From positions 62,001 through 126,000 of the forward strand of contig NZ_VSSR01000001.1 in the NCBI RefSeq assembly GCF_008123515.1: 64,000 bases of DNA, written 5' to 3'. The number at the start of each line of letters is the position of its first letter. The stretch's first letter is position 1. This document shows, in pieces, positions 56,356-64,000 of this stretch. The translations under genes and the position numbers were made by a program. The notes under the pieces were generated by a model that saw only the letters and a list, made by a program, of their open reading frames with translations, ran no database searches and had not been told where the DNA came from. This DNA is from Bradyrhizobium cytisi. GTDB taxonomy: Bacteria; Pseudomonadota; Alphaproteobacteria; Rhizobiales; Xanthobacteraceae.

Positions 56356-56399
56356 TGCACTGCGACAAGGCTTCTTGCTTTTGTCACAATCGCAGTGCA
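56356..56399. promoter_or_regulatory. Inverted repeat before phaC (PhaR-type site?)
   Basis: TGCACTGCGA (56356-56365) and TCGCAGTGCA (56390-56399) are a perfect 10-bp inverted repeat; GACAA and TTGTC extend inside with a gap. It lies 80-125 bases before the phaC start. TGC-rich half-sites are typical of PhaR, the PHA-responsive repressor of alphaproteobacteria. The assignment is from memory of that motif. Confidence 0.5.
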
Positions 56400-56527
56400 C
56401 CTCTCGCGGTGTGGGCCTTGGATGATTTCTCGCTCGTACCATTTGTGGGCAGCAATGGTTTGGGCTTGGGCAGGTTGTTGGGTTAAGCTCCCGCAGCCTC
56501 GCATGGGACGAGTAGGGGAATTCCCAG

Positions 56528-56803
56528 GTGTTTGCGTTTTGGGACCTGCAAAAGTCGCGGCTTGCATGCTGCGCGCTGCTGACGACGGCGATTGCGCTGG
56601 GCGGCTGTTCGAGCCAGCTCGCGGACATGTCGGCCGCCGACACGCCGGCTCATCCGAGGGAGCCCGGTGCCTATCTGCCGGTGCACGATCTGCCGCCGGA
56701 TCGTGATCAGGCGATCATCCCGCCCGACCAGCGCGCCAAGATCGAGGCCGAGCTTGCGGCCGCCCGCGACCGCCAGGCCGTCGCCGCCAAGGACGCCAAG
56801 TAA
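56528..56803 (+). CDS. Small lipoprotein
   Basis: 91 residues. The start appears to be GTG 56528. A hydrophobic stretch ends in a lipobox, ALLTTAIALGGCSSQ, with the lipidated Cys at about residue 27. The rest is polar with Pro, Asp and Ala (LPVHDLPPDRDQAIIPPDQ), then an alanine-rich basic helix. No family. It is likely anchored in a membrane as a small accessory protein. Divergent from phaC. Confidence 0.65.
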   Translation: MFAFWDLQKSRLACCALLTTAIALGGCSSQLADMSAADTPAHPREPGAYLPVHDLPPDRDQAIIPPDQRAKIEAELAAARDRQAVAAKDAK

Positions 56804-57060
56804 GACCGCCAAGTAAGGACCGCCAATCAGGCACGGGACGCCATCGCGGGCACAAGGTAATCGCTGGCGCCCCTGCCACTCCGTGCTAAAAAGACTTCAA
56901 TTCAGCCGAGAGTCAGGGCGAAGGAGTTCAGTCCTCGTCACCGAAAATCGCTCCAAGCATTTGATTTTAAGCGATTTTTGTGTGCAGGGCGAGATCTCCT
57001 CGAGGGGTGGTCATCGCCCATCGATTCTATCCTGAGCGGTTGCCCGGAGCCCAGAGAGCC

Positions 57061-58281
57061 ATGGACGAGTTTTACCGCATCCGCCGCCTTCCGCCTTACG
57101 TGTTCGAACAGGTCAACCGGGCCAAGGCGGCCGCGCGGAATGCCGGCGCCGACATCATCGATCTCGGCATGGGCAACCCGGATCTGCCGGCCCCGCCACA
57201 CGTGCTGGAGAAGCTCAAGGAGACCCTGGGCAAGCCGCGCACCGACCGCTACTCGGCCTCTCGCGGCATCCCCGGCCTGCGCCGGGCCCAGGCCGGCTAC
57301 TACGCCCGCCGCTTCGGCGTGAAGCTCGATCCTGATACCCAGGTGGTGGCGACGCTGGGCTCGAAGGAGGGCTTTGCCAACGTGGCTCAGGCGATCACCG
57401 CGCCGGGCGACGTCATCCTCTGCCCGAACCCGAGCTACCCGATTCATGCCTTCGGCTTCTTGATGGCGGGCGGCGTGATCCGCTCGGTGCCGTCGGAGCC
57501 GACGCCGCAATTCTTCGAGGCAGTGGAGCGAGCGATCGTGCATTCGATCCCGAAGCCGCTCGCGCTCGTGGTCTGCTATCCCTCGAACCCGACCGCCTAT
57601 GTCGCGAGCCTCGATTTCTACAAGGACCTCGTCGCCTTCGCGAAGAAGCACGAGATCCTGATCCTGTCCGATCTCGCCTATGCCGAGGTCTATTTCGACG
57701 AGAGCAACCCGCCGCCTTCCGTGCTCCAGGTGCCCGGCGCCATCGACGTCACCGTCGAGTTCACCTCGATGTCGAAGACCTATTCGATGGCCGGCTGGCG
57801 CATGGGCTTTGCGGTCGGCAATGAGCGCGTGATTGCGGCGCTCGCCCGCGTCAAATCCTATCTCGATTACGGCGCGTTCACGCCGGTGCAGGTCGCGGCG
57901 ACCGCCGCGCTGAACGGCCCGGACGATTGCATCAAGGAGATGCGCGACACTTATCGCAAGCGCCGCGACGCGCTGGTGGAATCGTTTGGCCGCGCCGGCT
58001 GGGAGATTCCGCCGCCGGAGGCCTCGATGTTCGCCTGGGTGCCGCTGCCGGAAGCGTTCCGCAGCGTCGGCAGCATGCAGTTTGCGACCCTGATGGTGGA
58101 GAAATCCGGCGTCGCGGTCTCGCCCGGTGTCGGCTTCGGCGAGCATGGTGAAGGATATGTCCGTATCGCCATGGTGGAAAACGAGCAACGGATCAGGCAG
58201 GCCGCGCGCGGCGTGCGCCGCTTCCTTGAAAGCGGCATCGAAACGTTGCACAACGTCGTTCCGCTCGCCAATCGGCGCTAA
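57061..58281 (+). CDS. AlaC/DapL-type PLP aminotransferase
   Basis: 406 residues from ATG 57061 (MDEFYRIRRLPPYVFEQVNR). Fold-type I motifs: IDLGMGNPDLPAPPHV, YSASRGIPGLRRAQ, VVCYPSNPTAYV, LSDLAYAEVYFDESNPPPS and the PLP lysine in SMSKTYSMAGWRMGFAVG. Close to AlaC-type alanine transaminases. It lies 28 bases before hom, which suggests a shared transcript and a role in aspartate- or alanine-linked amino acid metabolism. Confidence 0.88.
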   Translation: MDEFYRIRRLPPYVFEQVNRAKAAARNAGADIIDLGMGNPDLPAPPHVLEKLKETLGKPRTDRYSASRGIPGLRRAQAGYYARRFGVKLDPDTQVVATLGSKEGFANVAQAITAPGDVILCPNPSYPIHAFGFLMAGGVIRSVPSEPTPQFFEAVERAIVHSIPKPLALVVCYPSNPTAYVASLDFYKDLVAFAKKHEILILSDLAYAEVYFDESNPPPSVLQVPGAIDVTVEFTSMSKTYSMAGWRMGFAVGNERVIAALARVKSYLDYGAFTPVQVAATAALNGPDDCIKEMRDTYRKRRDALVESFGRAGWEIPPPEASMFAWVPLPEAFRSVGSMQFATLMVEKSGVAVSPGVGFGEHGEGYVRIAMVENEQRIRQAARGVRRFLESGIETLHNVVPLANRR

Positions 58282-58309
58282 TTCTCTTCTGCAGGTTCAC
58301 TAAAGCATC

Positions 58310-59626
58310 ATGGTTGCACCCCTGAAAGTGGGCATAGCGGGGCTCGGCACCGTGGGCGCCGAAGTTATCCGTTTGATTGAAACCCAGGCCCGCGTGCTAG
58401 CGGGCCGCAGCGGCCGCGGCATCCGCGTCGTCGCCGTCACTGCGCGCTCGAAGGCCAAGAAGCGCAGCATCGATCTGCGCGGCGTCGAATGGGTGAAGGA
58501 TCCGGTGGCGCTTGCCACGCATCCCGGCATCGATTGCTTCGTCGAGCTGATGGGCGGCGCCGGAGATCCCGCGCTGTCGGCAGTCGAGGCGGCGCTGACG
58601 ACCGGCAAGTCGGTCGTCACCGCCAACAAGGCGCTGCTCGCCAAGCACGGCCTGAAGCTCGCCAAGGCCGCTGAAAAGCACGGCGGTGCGCTGAATTTCG
58701 AGGCAGCCGTTGGCGCCGCTATCCCCGTCATCAAGACATTACGCGAAGGTCTTGCGGGAACCGGCATCAACCGGGTCTACGGCATCCTCAACGGCACCTG
58801 CAATTACATCCTGACGCGGATGGAGCAGGAAGGCCTGTCGTTTGCCGAGTGCCTCAAGGATGCGCAGCGGCTCGGCTATGCCGAAGCCAATCCGTCCTTC
58901 GATGTCGACGGCCACGACACCGCGCAAAAGCTCGCCATTCTCGCCAGCCTCGCTTTCGGCACGAAAGTTGCTCAAAGCGCGGTGTATGTCGAAGGCATCT
59001 CCTCCATCGCGCCGGAAGATCTGCGCGCTGCCGCTGATCTTGGCTACCGCGTCAAGCTGCTCGGTGTTGCCGTTCGCACGGCCAAGGGCATCGAGCAGCG
59101 CGTGCATCCGACCATGGTTCCAAAAATCTCTTCGATCGCGCAGGTGATGGGTGTCACCAATGCGGTCACGATCGATGGCGAGGGCATTCCGCCGATCACG
59201 CTGGTCGGTCCCGGCGCCGGCGGTGCCGCGACCGCGTCCGCCGTCGTGGCCGATATCGCCGACGTTGCGCGGGGCATCCGAGCCAATCCGTTCGGCCGTC
59301 CCATTGCGCAACTGCGCGACACCAAGAAGGCGCCGATGGAGCGGCACGAGGGCGGCTATTACATCCGCCTCTTGGCACGCGATTTCCCGGGCACCGCGGC
59401 TGCGATCGCGACCCGGCTTGCAGAACAGAAGATTTCGATCGAGTCGATCGTGCAGCGCCATCCCAATGGCGGCGCTGCGCCTAGCGACGGCAAGGCGGTC
59501 CCCGTGCCCGTCATCCTGATCACCTACGCCACGCATGAGGACGCGGTGCGCCGCGCGCTCGCCGCTGTGCAGCACGACAAGGTGATCAGCGGACGGCCGC
59601 AGGTGATCCGGATCGAGAAGAACTAG
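58310..59626 (+). CDS. hom: Homoserine dehydrogenase
   Basis: 438 residues. It makes homoserine from aspartate semialdehyde for threonine and methionine. NAD(P) site VGIAGLGTVGAEVIRLIE; catalytic region VVTANKALLAKHGLKLAKAA, GILNGTCNYILTRMEQEG and PSFDVDGHDTAQKLAILASL; C-terminal ACT domain for feedback control (LLARDFPGTAAAIATRLAEQ, ISIESIVQRHPNGG). The usual full length. A palindromic repeat follows the stop. Confidence 0.95.
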   Translation: MVAPLKVGIAGLGTVGAEVIRLIETQARVLAGRSGRGIRVVAVTARSKAKKRSIDLRGVEWVKDPVALATHPGIDCFVELMGGAGDPALSAVEAALTTGKSVVTANKALLAKHGLKLAKAAEKHGGALNFEAAVGAAIPVIKTLREGLAGTGINRVYGILNGTCNYILTRMEQEGLSFAECLKDAQRLGYAEANPSFDVDGHDTAQKLAILASLAFGTKVAQSAVYVEGISSIAPEDLRAAADLGYRVKLLGVAVRTAKGIEQRVHPTMVPKISSIAQVMGVTNAVTIDGEGIPPITLVGPGAGGAATASAVVADIADVARGIRANPFGRPIAQLRDTKKAPMERHEGGYYIRLLARDFPGTAAAIATRLAEQKISIESIVQRHPNGGAAPSDGKAVPVPVILITYATHEDAVRRALAAVQHDKVISGRPQVIRIEKN

Positions 59627-59674
59627 AGCATGACCCGGAAAGGTGTGAAGCGGTTTTCCGAGCAGGTCATGCTC
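59626..59674. repeat. GAGCATGA-type palindromic repeat
   Basis: GAGCATGACCCGGAAAGGTG and its partner CGGTTTTCCGAGCAGGTCAT plus GCTC form a 49-base hairpin that begins at the last base of the hom stop codon. This element with the sequence GAGCATGAT...ATCATGCTC is common in Rhizobiales genomes. It probably marks the end of the AlaC-hom transcript. Confidence 0.8.
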
Positions 59675-59768
59675 AAACATTGAGGCGGTTCGTTCGAACG
59701 AACTGTGGGCGTTGCGAGTTGATGCGGGCAGGGAGTCCTGTCCAAAACTGTTTCGAAGGAGTTAGCCG

Positions 59769-60770
59769 ATGTCGACCCATATTTCAGTGCCGCCGCACGC
59801 ATTGCTCGAGCGCATTCTCACGCTGGAGATCGTGCGCGTGACGGAGCGGGCGGCGGTGTCGTCGGCGCGGTTGCGCGGGCACGGGCAGGAGAAGCCCGCC
59901 GACCAGGCCGCCGTCGACGCCATGCGCCGCGAGCTCAACAAGCTGCCGATCCAGGGCACCATCGTGATCGGCGAGGGCGAGCGCGACGAGGCGCCGATGC
60001 TCTTCATCGGCGAGAAAGTTGGCATGAACGCCGGGCCGGAAGTCGATATCGCGGTCGACCCGCTCGAAGGCACCACGCTCTGCGCCAAGAACATGCCGGG
60101 CTCGATCGCCACCATGGCGATGGCCGACGGCGGCACGTTGCTGCACGCTCCCGACGTCTACATGCAGAAGCTCGCGATCGGCCCCGGTTACGACAAGGGT
60201 GTCGTCGAGCTCGACGCGACGCCGGCCGAAAACGTCCGCCGTCTCGCCAAGGCCAAGGGCGTCAAGCCTGAGGGCATCACCGTTCTGGTGCTCGACCGTC
60301 CGCGCCATGCCAGCATCATCGAGAGCGTGCGCTCGACCGGAGCTGCCGTGCGCCTGATCACCGACGGCGACGTCGCCGGCGTGATCCACTGCGCCGACCC
60401 CGATAACACCGGCGTCGACATGTATCTCGGCACCGGCGGCGCGCCGGAAGGCGTGCTTGCGGCGGTGGCGCTGCGTTGCATCGGCGGCCAGATGCAGTGC
60501 CGCCTGATCCTCGATTCCGACGAGAAGCGCGAACGCGCCGCCAAGATGGGCGTCAACGATCCCAAGATGATCTACGGCATCGAGGACATGGCGCGCGGCG
60601 ACTGCTTGTTCGCAGCGACCGGCGTCACCACGGGCTCGCTGCTCTCGGGCGTCAAGTTCCGCAAGGACGGCGTGATCGAGACCGAGACGGTGGTGATGCG
60701 CTCCGTCACCGGCACCGTGCGCTACATCAAGGCCGAGCATCGCGAGCTCGCGAAGTTCCACCTGGATTGA
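59769..60770 (+). CDS. glpX: Class II fructose-1,6-bisphosphatase
   Basis: 333 residues. Hydrolyses fructose 1,6-bisphosphate in gluconeogenesis (and in the Calvin cycle where present). Lithium-sensitive phosphatase residues are GEGERDEAPMLFIGEKVG and VDPLEGTTLCAKNMP, plus GTGGAPEGVLAAVALRCIGG. GlpX/class II signature throughout. It lies 142 bases after hom, separated by a palindromic repeat. Confidence 0.95.
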   Translation: MSTHISVPPHALLERILTLEIVRVTERAAVSSARLRGHGQEKPADQAAVDAMRRELNKLPIQGTIVIGEGERDEAPMLFIGEKVGMNAGPEVDIAVDPLEGTTLCAKNMPGSIATMAMADGGTLLHAPDVYMQKLAIGPGYDKGVVELDATPAENVRRLAKAKGVKPEGITVLVLDRPRHASIIESVRSTGAAVRLITDGDVAGVIHCADPDNTGVDMYLGTGGAPEGVLAAVALRCIGGQMQCRLILDSDEKRERAAKMGVNDPKMIYGIEDMARGDCLFAATGVTTGSLLSGVKFRKDGVIETETVVMRSVTGTVRYIKAEHRELAKFHLD

Positions 60771-60778
60771 TGCTCTCC

Positions 60779-60874
60779 GTCATTCCGGGGCGACGCGAAA
60801 GCGTCGAGCCCGGAATCCAGAGATGATGGCGCCAGAATCCGGGTTCGCGCGCGCTCCGCGCGCCCCGGAACGAC
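60779..60874. repeat. Dispersed palindromic repeat between glpX and HAD gene
   Basis: TCATTCCGGGGCGACGC then GTCGAGCCCGGAAT, and further on GAATCCGGGTTC paired with GCGCGCCCCGGAACGAC. The arms fold into one or two stem-loops. It fills most of the gap between glpX and the HAD gene. Confidence 0.6.
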
Positions 60875-60899
60875 AACAATAAGAACAAGGGAAGCGCAC

Positions 60900-61619
60900 A
60901 TGTCCGACCTCTCCGCCGTCAAAGCCCTCGTCTTCGACGTGTTCGGCACTGTCGTGGACTGGCGCACCAGCCTGATCACCGACTTCATCTGGTGGGGGAA
61001 GGGCCGCGGCATCAGCACCGACTGGACCGCTTTGGTCGACGGCTGGCGCGCCGTGTACTCGGCCTCGATGGACGACGTGCGCAAGCACCCCGAGCGCGGC
61101 TATGTCATGCTCGATGATCTGCATCGCCGCTCGCTGGAGAAGCTGGTCGAGCAGTTCGCGATCAAAGGCCTCACCGAAGCCGATCTCGATCATCTCACCA
61201 AGGGCTGGCATCGCCTGCACCCCTGGCCCGACAGCGTCGCCGGCCTGACGCGGCTCAAGACAAAATTCGTGATCTCGCCGCTGTCGAACGGCAACGTCGC
61301 GCTGCTGACCAACATGGCGAAGTTTGCAAAGCTGCCGTGGGACCTCATCATGTCGGCCGAGCTGTTCGAGCACTACAAGCCCGATCCCGAAACCTATCTC
61401 GGCGCAGCAAAGCTGCTGTGCCTCAAGCCGGACCATGTGATGATGGTCGCAGCCCACAATGGTGATCTCGCCGCCGCGCAGAAGTACGGTCTGAAGACCG
61501 CGTTCGTCGCGCGGCCGACCGAGTACGGTCCATTGCAAAAGATCGATTTCGAGGCCACCGGCAACTGGGACATCGTCGCCAGGGATTTCGGCGGCGTCGC
61601 CGACCAGCTCGGCTGCTAG
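60900..61619 (+). CDS. HAD superfamily, haloacid dehalogenase type II
   Basis: 239 residues. Catalytic nucleophile Asp13 in LVFDVFGTVVDW; then the cap domain; conserved SNG in VISPLSNGNVALL; the second Asp pair in KPDPETYLGAAKLL; and MVAAHNGDLAAAQKYGLKTA. These match L-2-haloacid dehalogenases, which use an aspartyl ester to strip halide; some members have other small acids as substrates. A dispersed repeat is upstream. Confidence 0.9.
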   Translation: MSDLSAVKALVFDVFGTVVDWRTSLITDFIWWGKGRGISTDWTALVDGWRAVYSASMDDVRKHPERGYVMLDDLHRRSLEKLVEQFAIKGLTEADLDHLTKGWHRLHPWPDSVAGLTRLKTKFVISPLSNGNVALLTNMAKFAKLPWDLIMSAELFEHYKPDPETYLGAAKLLCLKPDHVMMVAAHNGDLAAAQKYGLKTAFVARPTEYGPLQKIDFEATGNWDIVARDFGGVADQLGC

Positions 61620-61638
61620 CGCACGGCCTCGCCGACCC

Positions 61639-62514
61639 TCAAATCCTTCCGAACGCGACCGTCGCCTTGTCGTAGGCGCCGTCGCCCATCGTGCCGGCTT
61701 CGAAGATGCCGTGCTTCTCGATCCAGTCGAACGACTGCTCGTAGATCTCGCGCGAATAGGGTTCGAACACGATCCGCTCGCCGGGCCCCCAGCGCCTGGT
61801 ATCCATCGCGGCATGGAATCGGTCCGGGAATTCGTTCTTGTAGTAGCGGGTGAATAGCTCCGGACGCAGGTCGATGTCGCGCTGGGCCTTCTTCAGCGCC
61901 CGGAAGTAGCGCTTGATGTCCTCGGGCGCCGGATCGCCATTGATCATGGACGCGATCATGAACGTGGTGTCGATGATCTTGCGATAGCCGAGCTGCTCGG
62001 CGAAATAATAGGGGCCGTTGAACAGCGAGGCCGCCTCGCTCTTGCCCTCGAACAGCAGCTCCATCCGGCGGAACAGCATGCCGTCCTCGAAGGTGAGGTT
62101 GATCTGGCCGGGCGCCAGATACGGCTCGAGTGCCTGGATCGTCGAATAGTGGCTGCCTGACTGGAATCCGACCGAGATCGGCACGCCGGCGAGATCGGCA
62201 GGTGTGCGGATCTTCGAATCCGCCGGGACGAAAATGCCCGAAGGCGCGACCGAATAGACGTCGGCGTAGAGCTTGGCGTGGCCGTTCGAGGCGGCGACAT
62301 TGACGGTCCAGTGGCAGGCGCAGCTGACGTCGGCCTTGCGGCCCTGCTCGATGCTCTGGAAGGCGCCTTCATTGACCTTGTTGTGGTGCTGGCCCTCGGT
62401 CGAGCGGATCAGCTCGCGGAATTCGTAGTCGAGCCCTTCGTCGCGGAAGTAGCCCTTCTCCTCGGCCACCCATTCCTGCAGGCGGAAATGCGACTCGATC
62501 ACGAATTTGGTCAT
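61639..62514 (-). CDS. NMT1/THI5-like substrate-binding protein without signal peptide
   Basis: 291 residues from ATG 62514 (MTKFVIESHFRLQEWVAEEK). It has the two-lobe pattern of NitT/TauT-NMT1 binding proteins: EEKGYFRDEGLDYEFRELIR, SKIRTPADLAGVPISVGFQS, GKSEAASLFNGPYYFAEQLG. There is no hydrophobic signal at the N-terminus, so it would stay in the cytoplasm unless exported otherwise. No permease or ATPase gene is adjacent. Divergent from a LysR gene that probably controls it. It may be an enzyme or sensor built on the binding-protein fold. Confidence 0.82.
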   Translation of the reverse strand: MTKFVIESHFRLQEWVAEEKGYFRDEGLDYEFRELIRSTEGQHHNKVNEGAFQSIEQGRKADVSCACHWTVNVAASNGHAKLYADVYSVAPSGIFVPADSKIRTPADLAGVPISVGFQSGSHYSTIQALEPYLAPGQINLTFEDGMLFRRMELLFEGKSEAASLFNGPYYFAEQLGYRKIIDTTFMIASMINGDPAPEDIKRYFRALKKAQRDIDLRPELFTRYYKNEFPDRFHAAMDTRRWGPGERIVFEPYSREIYEQSFDWIEKHGIFEAGTMGDGAYDKATVAFGRI

Positions 62515-62611
62515 GGCGTCCTCCGTGTCCGCGTGGCCGTTTTGGCCGTTCGATTGACTGCAGGATAACAAAAGGGGAAGCTCGAGCCATGGCTGCGAGG
62601 GAATGTTTCAT

Positions 62612-63538
62612 ATGTCGAAAATGGAATCTTCCGGGATCGACTTTCGCGATCTGCGCGTGCTCGACGCGCTGATCCGCGAGGGCAGCATCACGCGCGCGGC
62701 CGTGAGCCTCGAGACCACGCAGCCGGCGATCAGCAAGCTCCTGGCGCGCTTGCGGCTGCGCTTCGACGATCCCCTGTTCGTGCGGCGTGGCAGCGGCGTG
62801 CAACCGACGGCGCGCGCGCTCGAGATGGCGGCCCAGATCCGCGCCTTGCTCGAAATGGCCGACCGGTTGTGGCAGGAGCGGCTGCCGTTCGATCCCCGCA
62901 AATCCGAGAAGACCTTCAGCCTGCTGTTGACCGATGTCGGCATGGTGCGGTTCCTGCCGCCTCTGGTCGCGCGCCTTTCCGAACTCGCACCGCGCGTTCA
63001 GGTGCGCGCAATCCCGCTGGACTCCCGGCACTTCGCCCTCAAGCTCGAGTCGGGTGAGGCTGATCTTGCGCTCGGCGCCTTGCCGCGTGCGGCGGGGCAT
63101 CTTCGCTCCCAGCGGCTCTACTCGGACGGCTACGCAAGCGTCGTGAGACGAGGCCATCCAAGGCCGGCGGCGGCGCGCACGCGTCGGGGATTTCTCGAGG
63201 AGAAGCACATCCTGATCACGGCGTCCGAGACCGGCCATGCGGCCCACCTCGAGACGCAGCGCGTGCTGACGCGCGCGATCGCGCGCACGAACATCCTGTT
63301 GCAGGTGCCGAGCTTCATCGCGGGCGCGATCGTGGCCTCGCAGACCGATGGTGTCGCGACCTTGCCCGCCAATCTGGCCACGATCGTCGCCGAGCCGCTC
63401 GGCATGACCGTGTTCAAGACGCCGGTGGCGCTACCGCGGATCGAGATCGCGCAATATTGGCACGAGCGTTACCACCGCGATCCCGCTCACCGCTGGCTGC
63501 GGTCGATCACGCTCGATCTGTTCGGCAATCGCGCCTAG
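62612..63538 (+). CDS. LysR-family regulator
   Basis: 308 residues from ATG 62612, nine bases after GAGGG; an ATG at 62603 is also in frame. The HTH is FRDLRVLDALIREGSITRAA, then LETTQPAISKLLARLRLRFD and FVRRGSGVQPTARALEM. The effector domain includes LTDVGMVRFLPPLVARLSEL. The family is PcaQ/NahR-like. It is divergent from the substrate-binding-like gene with an 88-base gap that would carry its operator. Confidence 0.88.
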   Translation: MSKMESSGIDFRDLRVLDALIREGSITRAAVSLETTQPAISKLLARLRLRFDDPLFVRRGSGVQPTARALEMAAQIRALLEMADRLWQERLPFDPRKSEKTFSLLLTDVGMVRFLPPLVARLSELAPRVQVRAIPLDSRHFALKLESGEADLALGALPRAAGHLRSQRLYSDGYASVVRRGHPRPAAARTRRGFLEEKHILITASETGHAAHLETQRVLTRAIARTNILLQVPSFIAGAIVASQTDGVATLPANLATIVAEPLGMTVFKTPVALPRIEIAQYWHERYHRDPAHRWLRSITLDLFGNRA

Positions 63539-63832
63539 CGCGATCAAGGGCTCCACCGGCGGTGCCCTCTGAGGTCGCGGGGTACCAGTCTGCGACGGCT
63601 CTCGATATTTCGATGGGCACACCTTCGCGTTCTGGAGAGCGCTCAGTGCCTCCATTCGCTTTTTTGAACGAGGATTTATAGAAACGCACGCTTTGATTGT
63701 GCAAGTCAATTGGCGTGACCGCAATTTCTGCCCAGTCGGTGTGCAGGCCTTACATTTGCCCGGCAGCCCCTGTCTGCTACAATCTTTCGGCGCCACAATG
63801 ACTGTGGCCGCCCAGCAGTTGTTGTGCCTGTC

Positions 63833-64000
63833 ATGATGATCAGTGTCGACAACAGGTCCCCGGACGACGGCTCGGATCAGAGCCGGCCGAAAAGGCGTAC
63901 TGCCGCCGCTGTCTTCATCGATGTCGTCGGATATTCCCGCTTGATGGGAGGCGACGAGGAAGGCACGCATCGGCGATGGATGTCGATGCGCACGGACGTG
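63833..64000 (+). CDS. Class III adenylate/guanylate cyclase, N-terminal part (runs off window)
   Basis: 56 codons from ATG 63833 (MMISVDNRSPDDGSDQS) to the window edge. The segment RPKRRTAAAVFIDVVGYSRL then MGGDEEGTHRRW matches the start of the catalytic domain of rhizobial class III nucleotide cyclases, where the FxDVVGYSRLMG stretch carries the first metal-binding Asp. The upstream 294 bases (63539-63832) have no ORF that I trust. The remainder of the protein is not visible. Confidence 0.85.
   Translation, partial: MMISVDNRSPDDGSDQSRPKRRTAAAVFIDVVGYSRLMGGDEEGTHRRWMSMRTDV

Overview
The window looks like a chromosomal segment of a Bradyrhizobium-like alphaproteobacterium. The evidence is uniformly high GC, Omp25/RopB-type outer membrane proteins sharing an ADL-ARPY-KAP mature N-terminus, a class I PHA synthase, a SUF-only Fe-S operon, and several families of long dispersed palindromic repeats of the kind that litter Bradyrhizobium genomes. 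Almost all of it is ordinary core or near-core sequence. There is no phage, IS element, CRISPR array, rRNA or tRNA that I can support.

Layout. 1-0.7 kb: the N-terminal part of a GT4 glycosyltransferase and a 54-aa membrane protein upstream of it. 0.8-2.9 kb: a DUF6502/DUF5666 pair behind two matching palindromic boxes. 2.9-8.9 kb: a six-gene leftward operon (RraA-type aldolase, aminotransferase, complete polar amino acid ABC transporter) divergent from a LysR regulator. 8.9-17 kb: LytM peptidase, 1-Cys peroxiredoxin with a histone-H1-like tail, giant AsmA/DUF3971 protein, Cache-type chemoreceptor. 17-26 kb: DoxX, MFS, tyrS, anmK, GST, SMR transporter, small DUFs, alpha/beta hydrolase, LytTR membrane regulator and an internally deleted acyltransferase remnant. 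26-33 kb: the SUF operon (cysteine desulfurase, sufB, sufC, sufD, sufS, sufT-like, sufA). 33-48 kb: TfoX-like protein, fabA, GGDEF protein, DEAD-box helicase, AraC regulator, caspase-fold protease, FAD monooxygenase, two porins, SDR and parE. 48-54 kb: DedA, a DUF3857/transglutaminase/Sel1 protein with a C-terminal frameshift, a PaiB-like FMN protein coupled to argC, a third porin and a MAPEG protein. 54-64 kb: phaC, lipoprotein, AlaC-type aminotransferase, hom, glpX, HAD dehalogenase, a substrate-binding-like protein with divergent LysR, and the start of a class III cyclase.

Best candidate for something undescribed: a nearly leaderless 25-codon ORF at 51002-51079 with five consecutive arginine codons. 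It sits directly after a consensus promoter, is followed by mutually exclusive hairpins, and precedes the paiB-like/argC operon. It reads like an arginine attenuator. Second: the 2.9-7.8 kb operon joins an HMG-aldolase-like enzyme, an aminotransferase and an amino acid importer. Together these could degrade legume gamma-substituted glutamates. Other points of note are a conserved-Glu-to-Asp change in an SMR transporter, a repeat that supplies the C-terminus of a TfoX protein, a likely PhaR-type operator before phaC, and twin operators before DUF6502.
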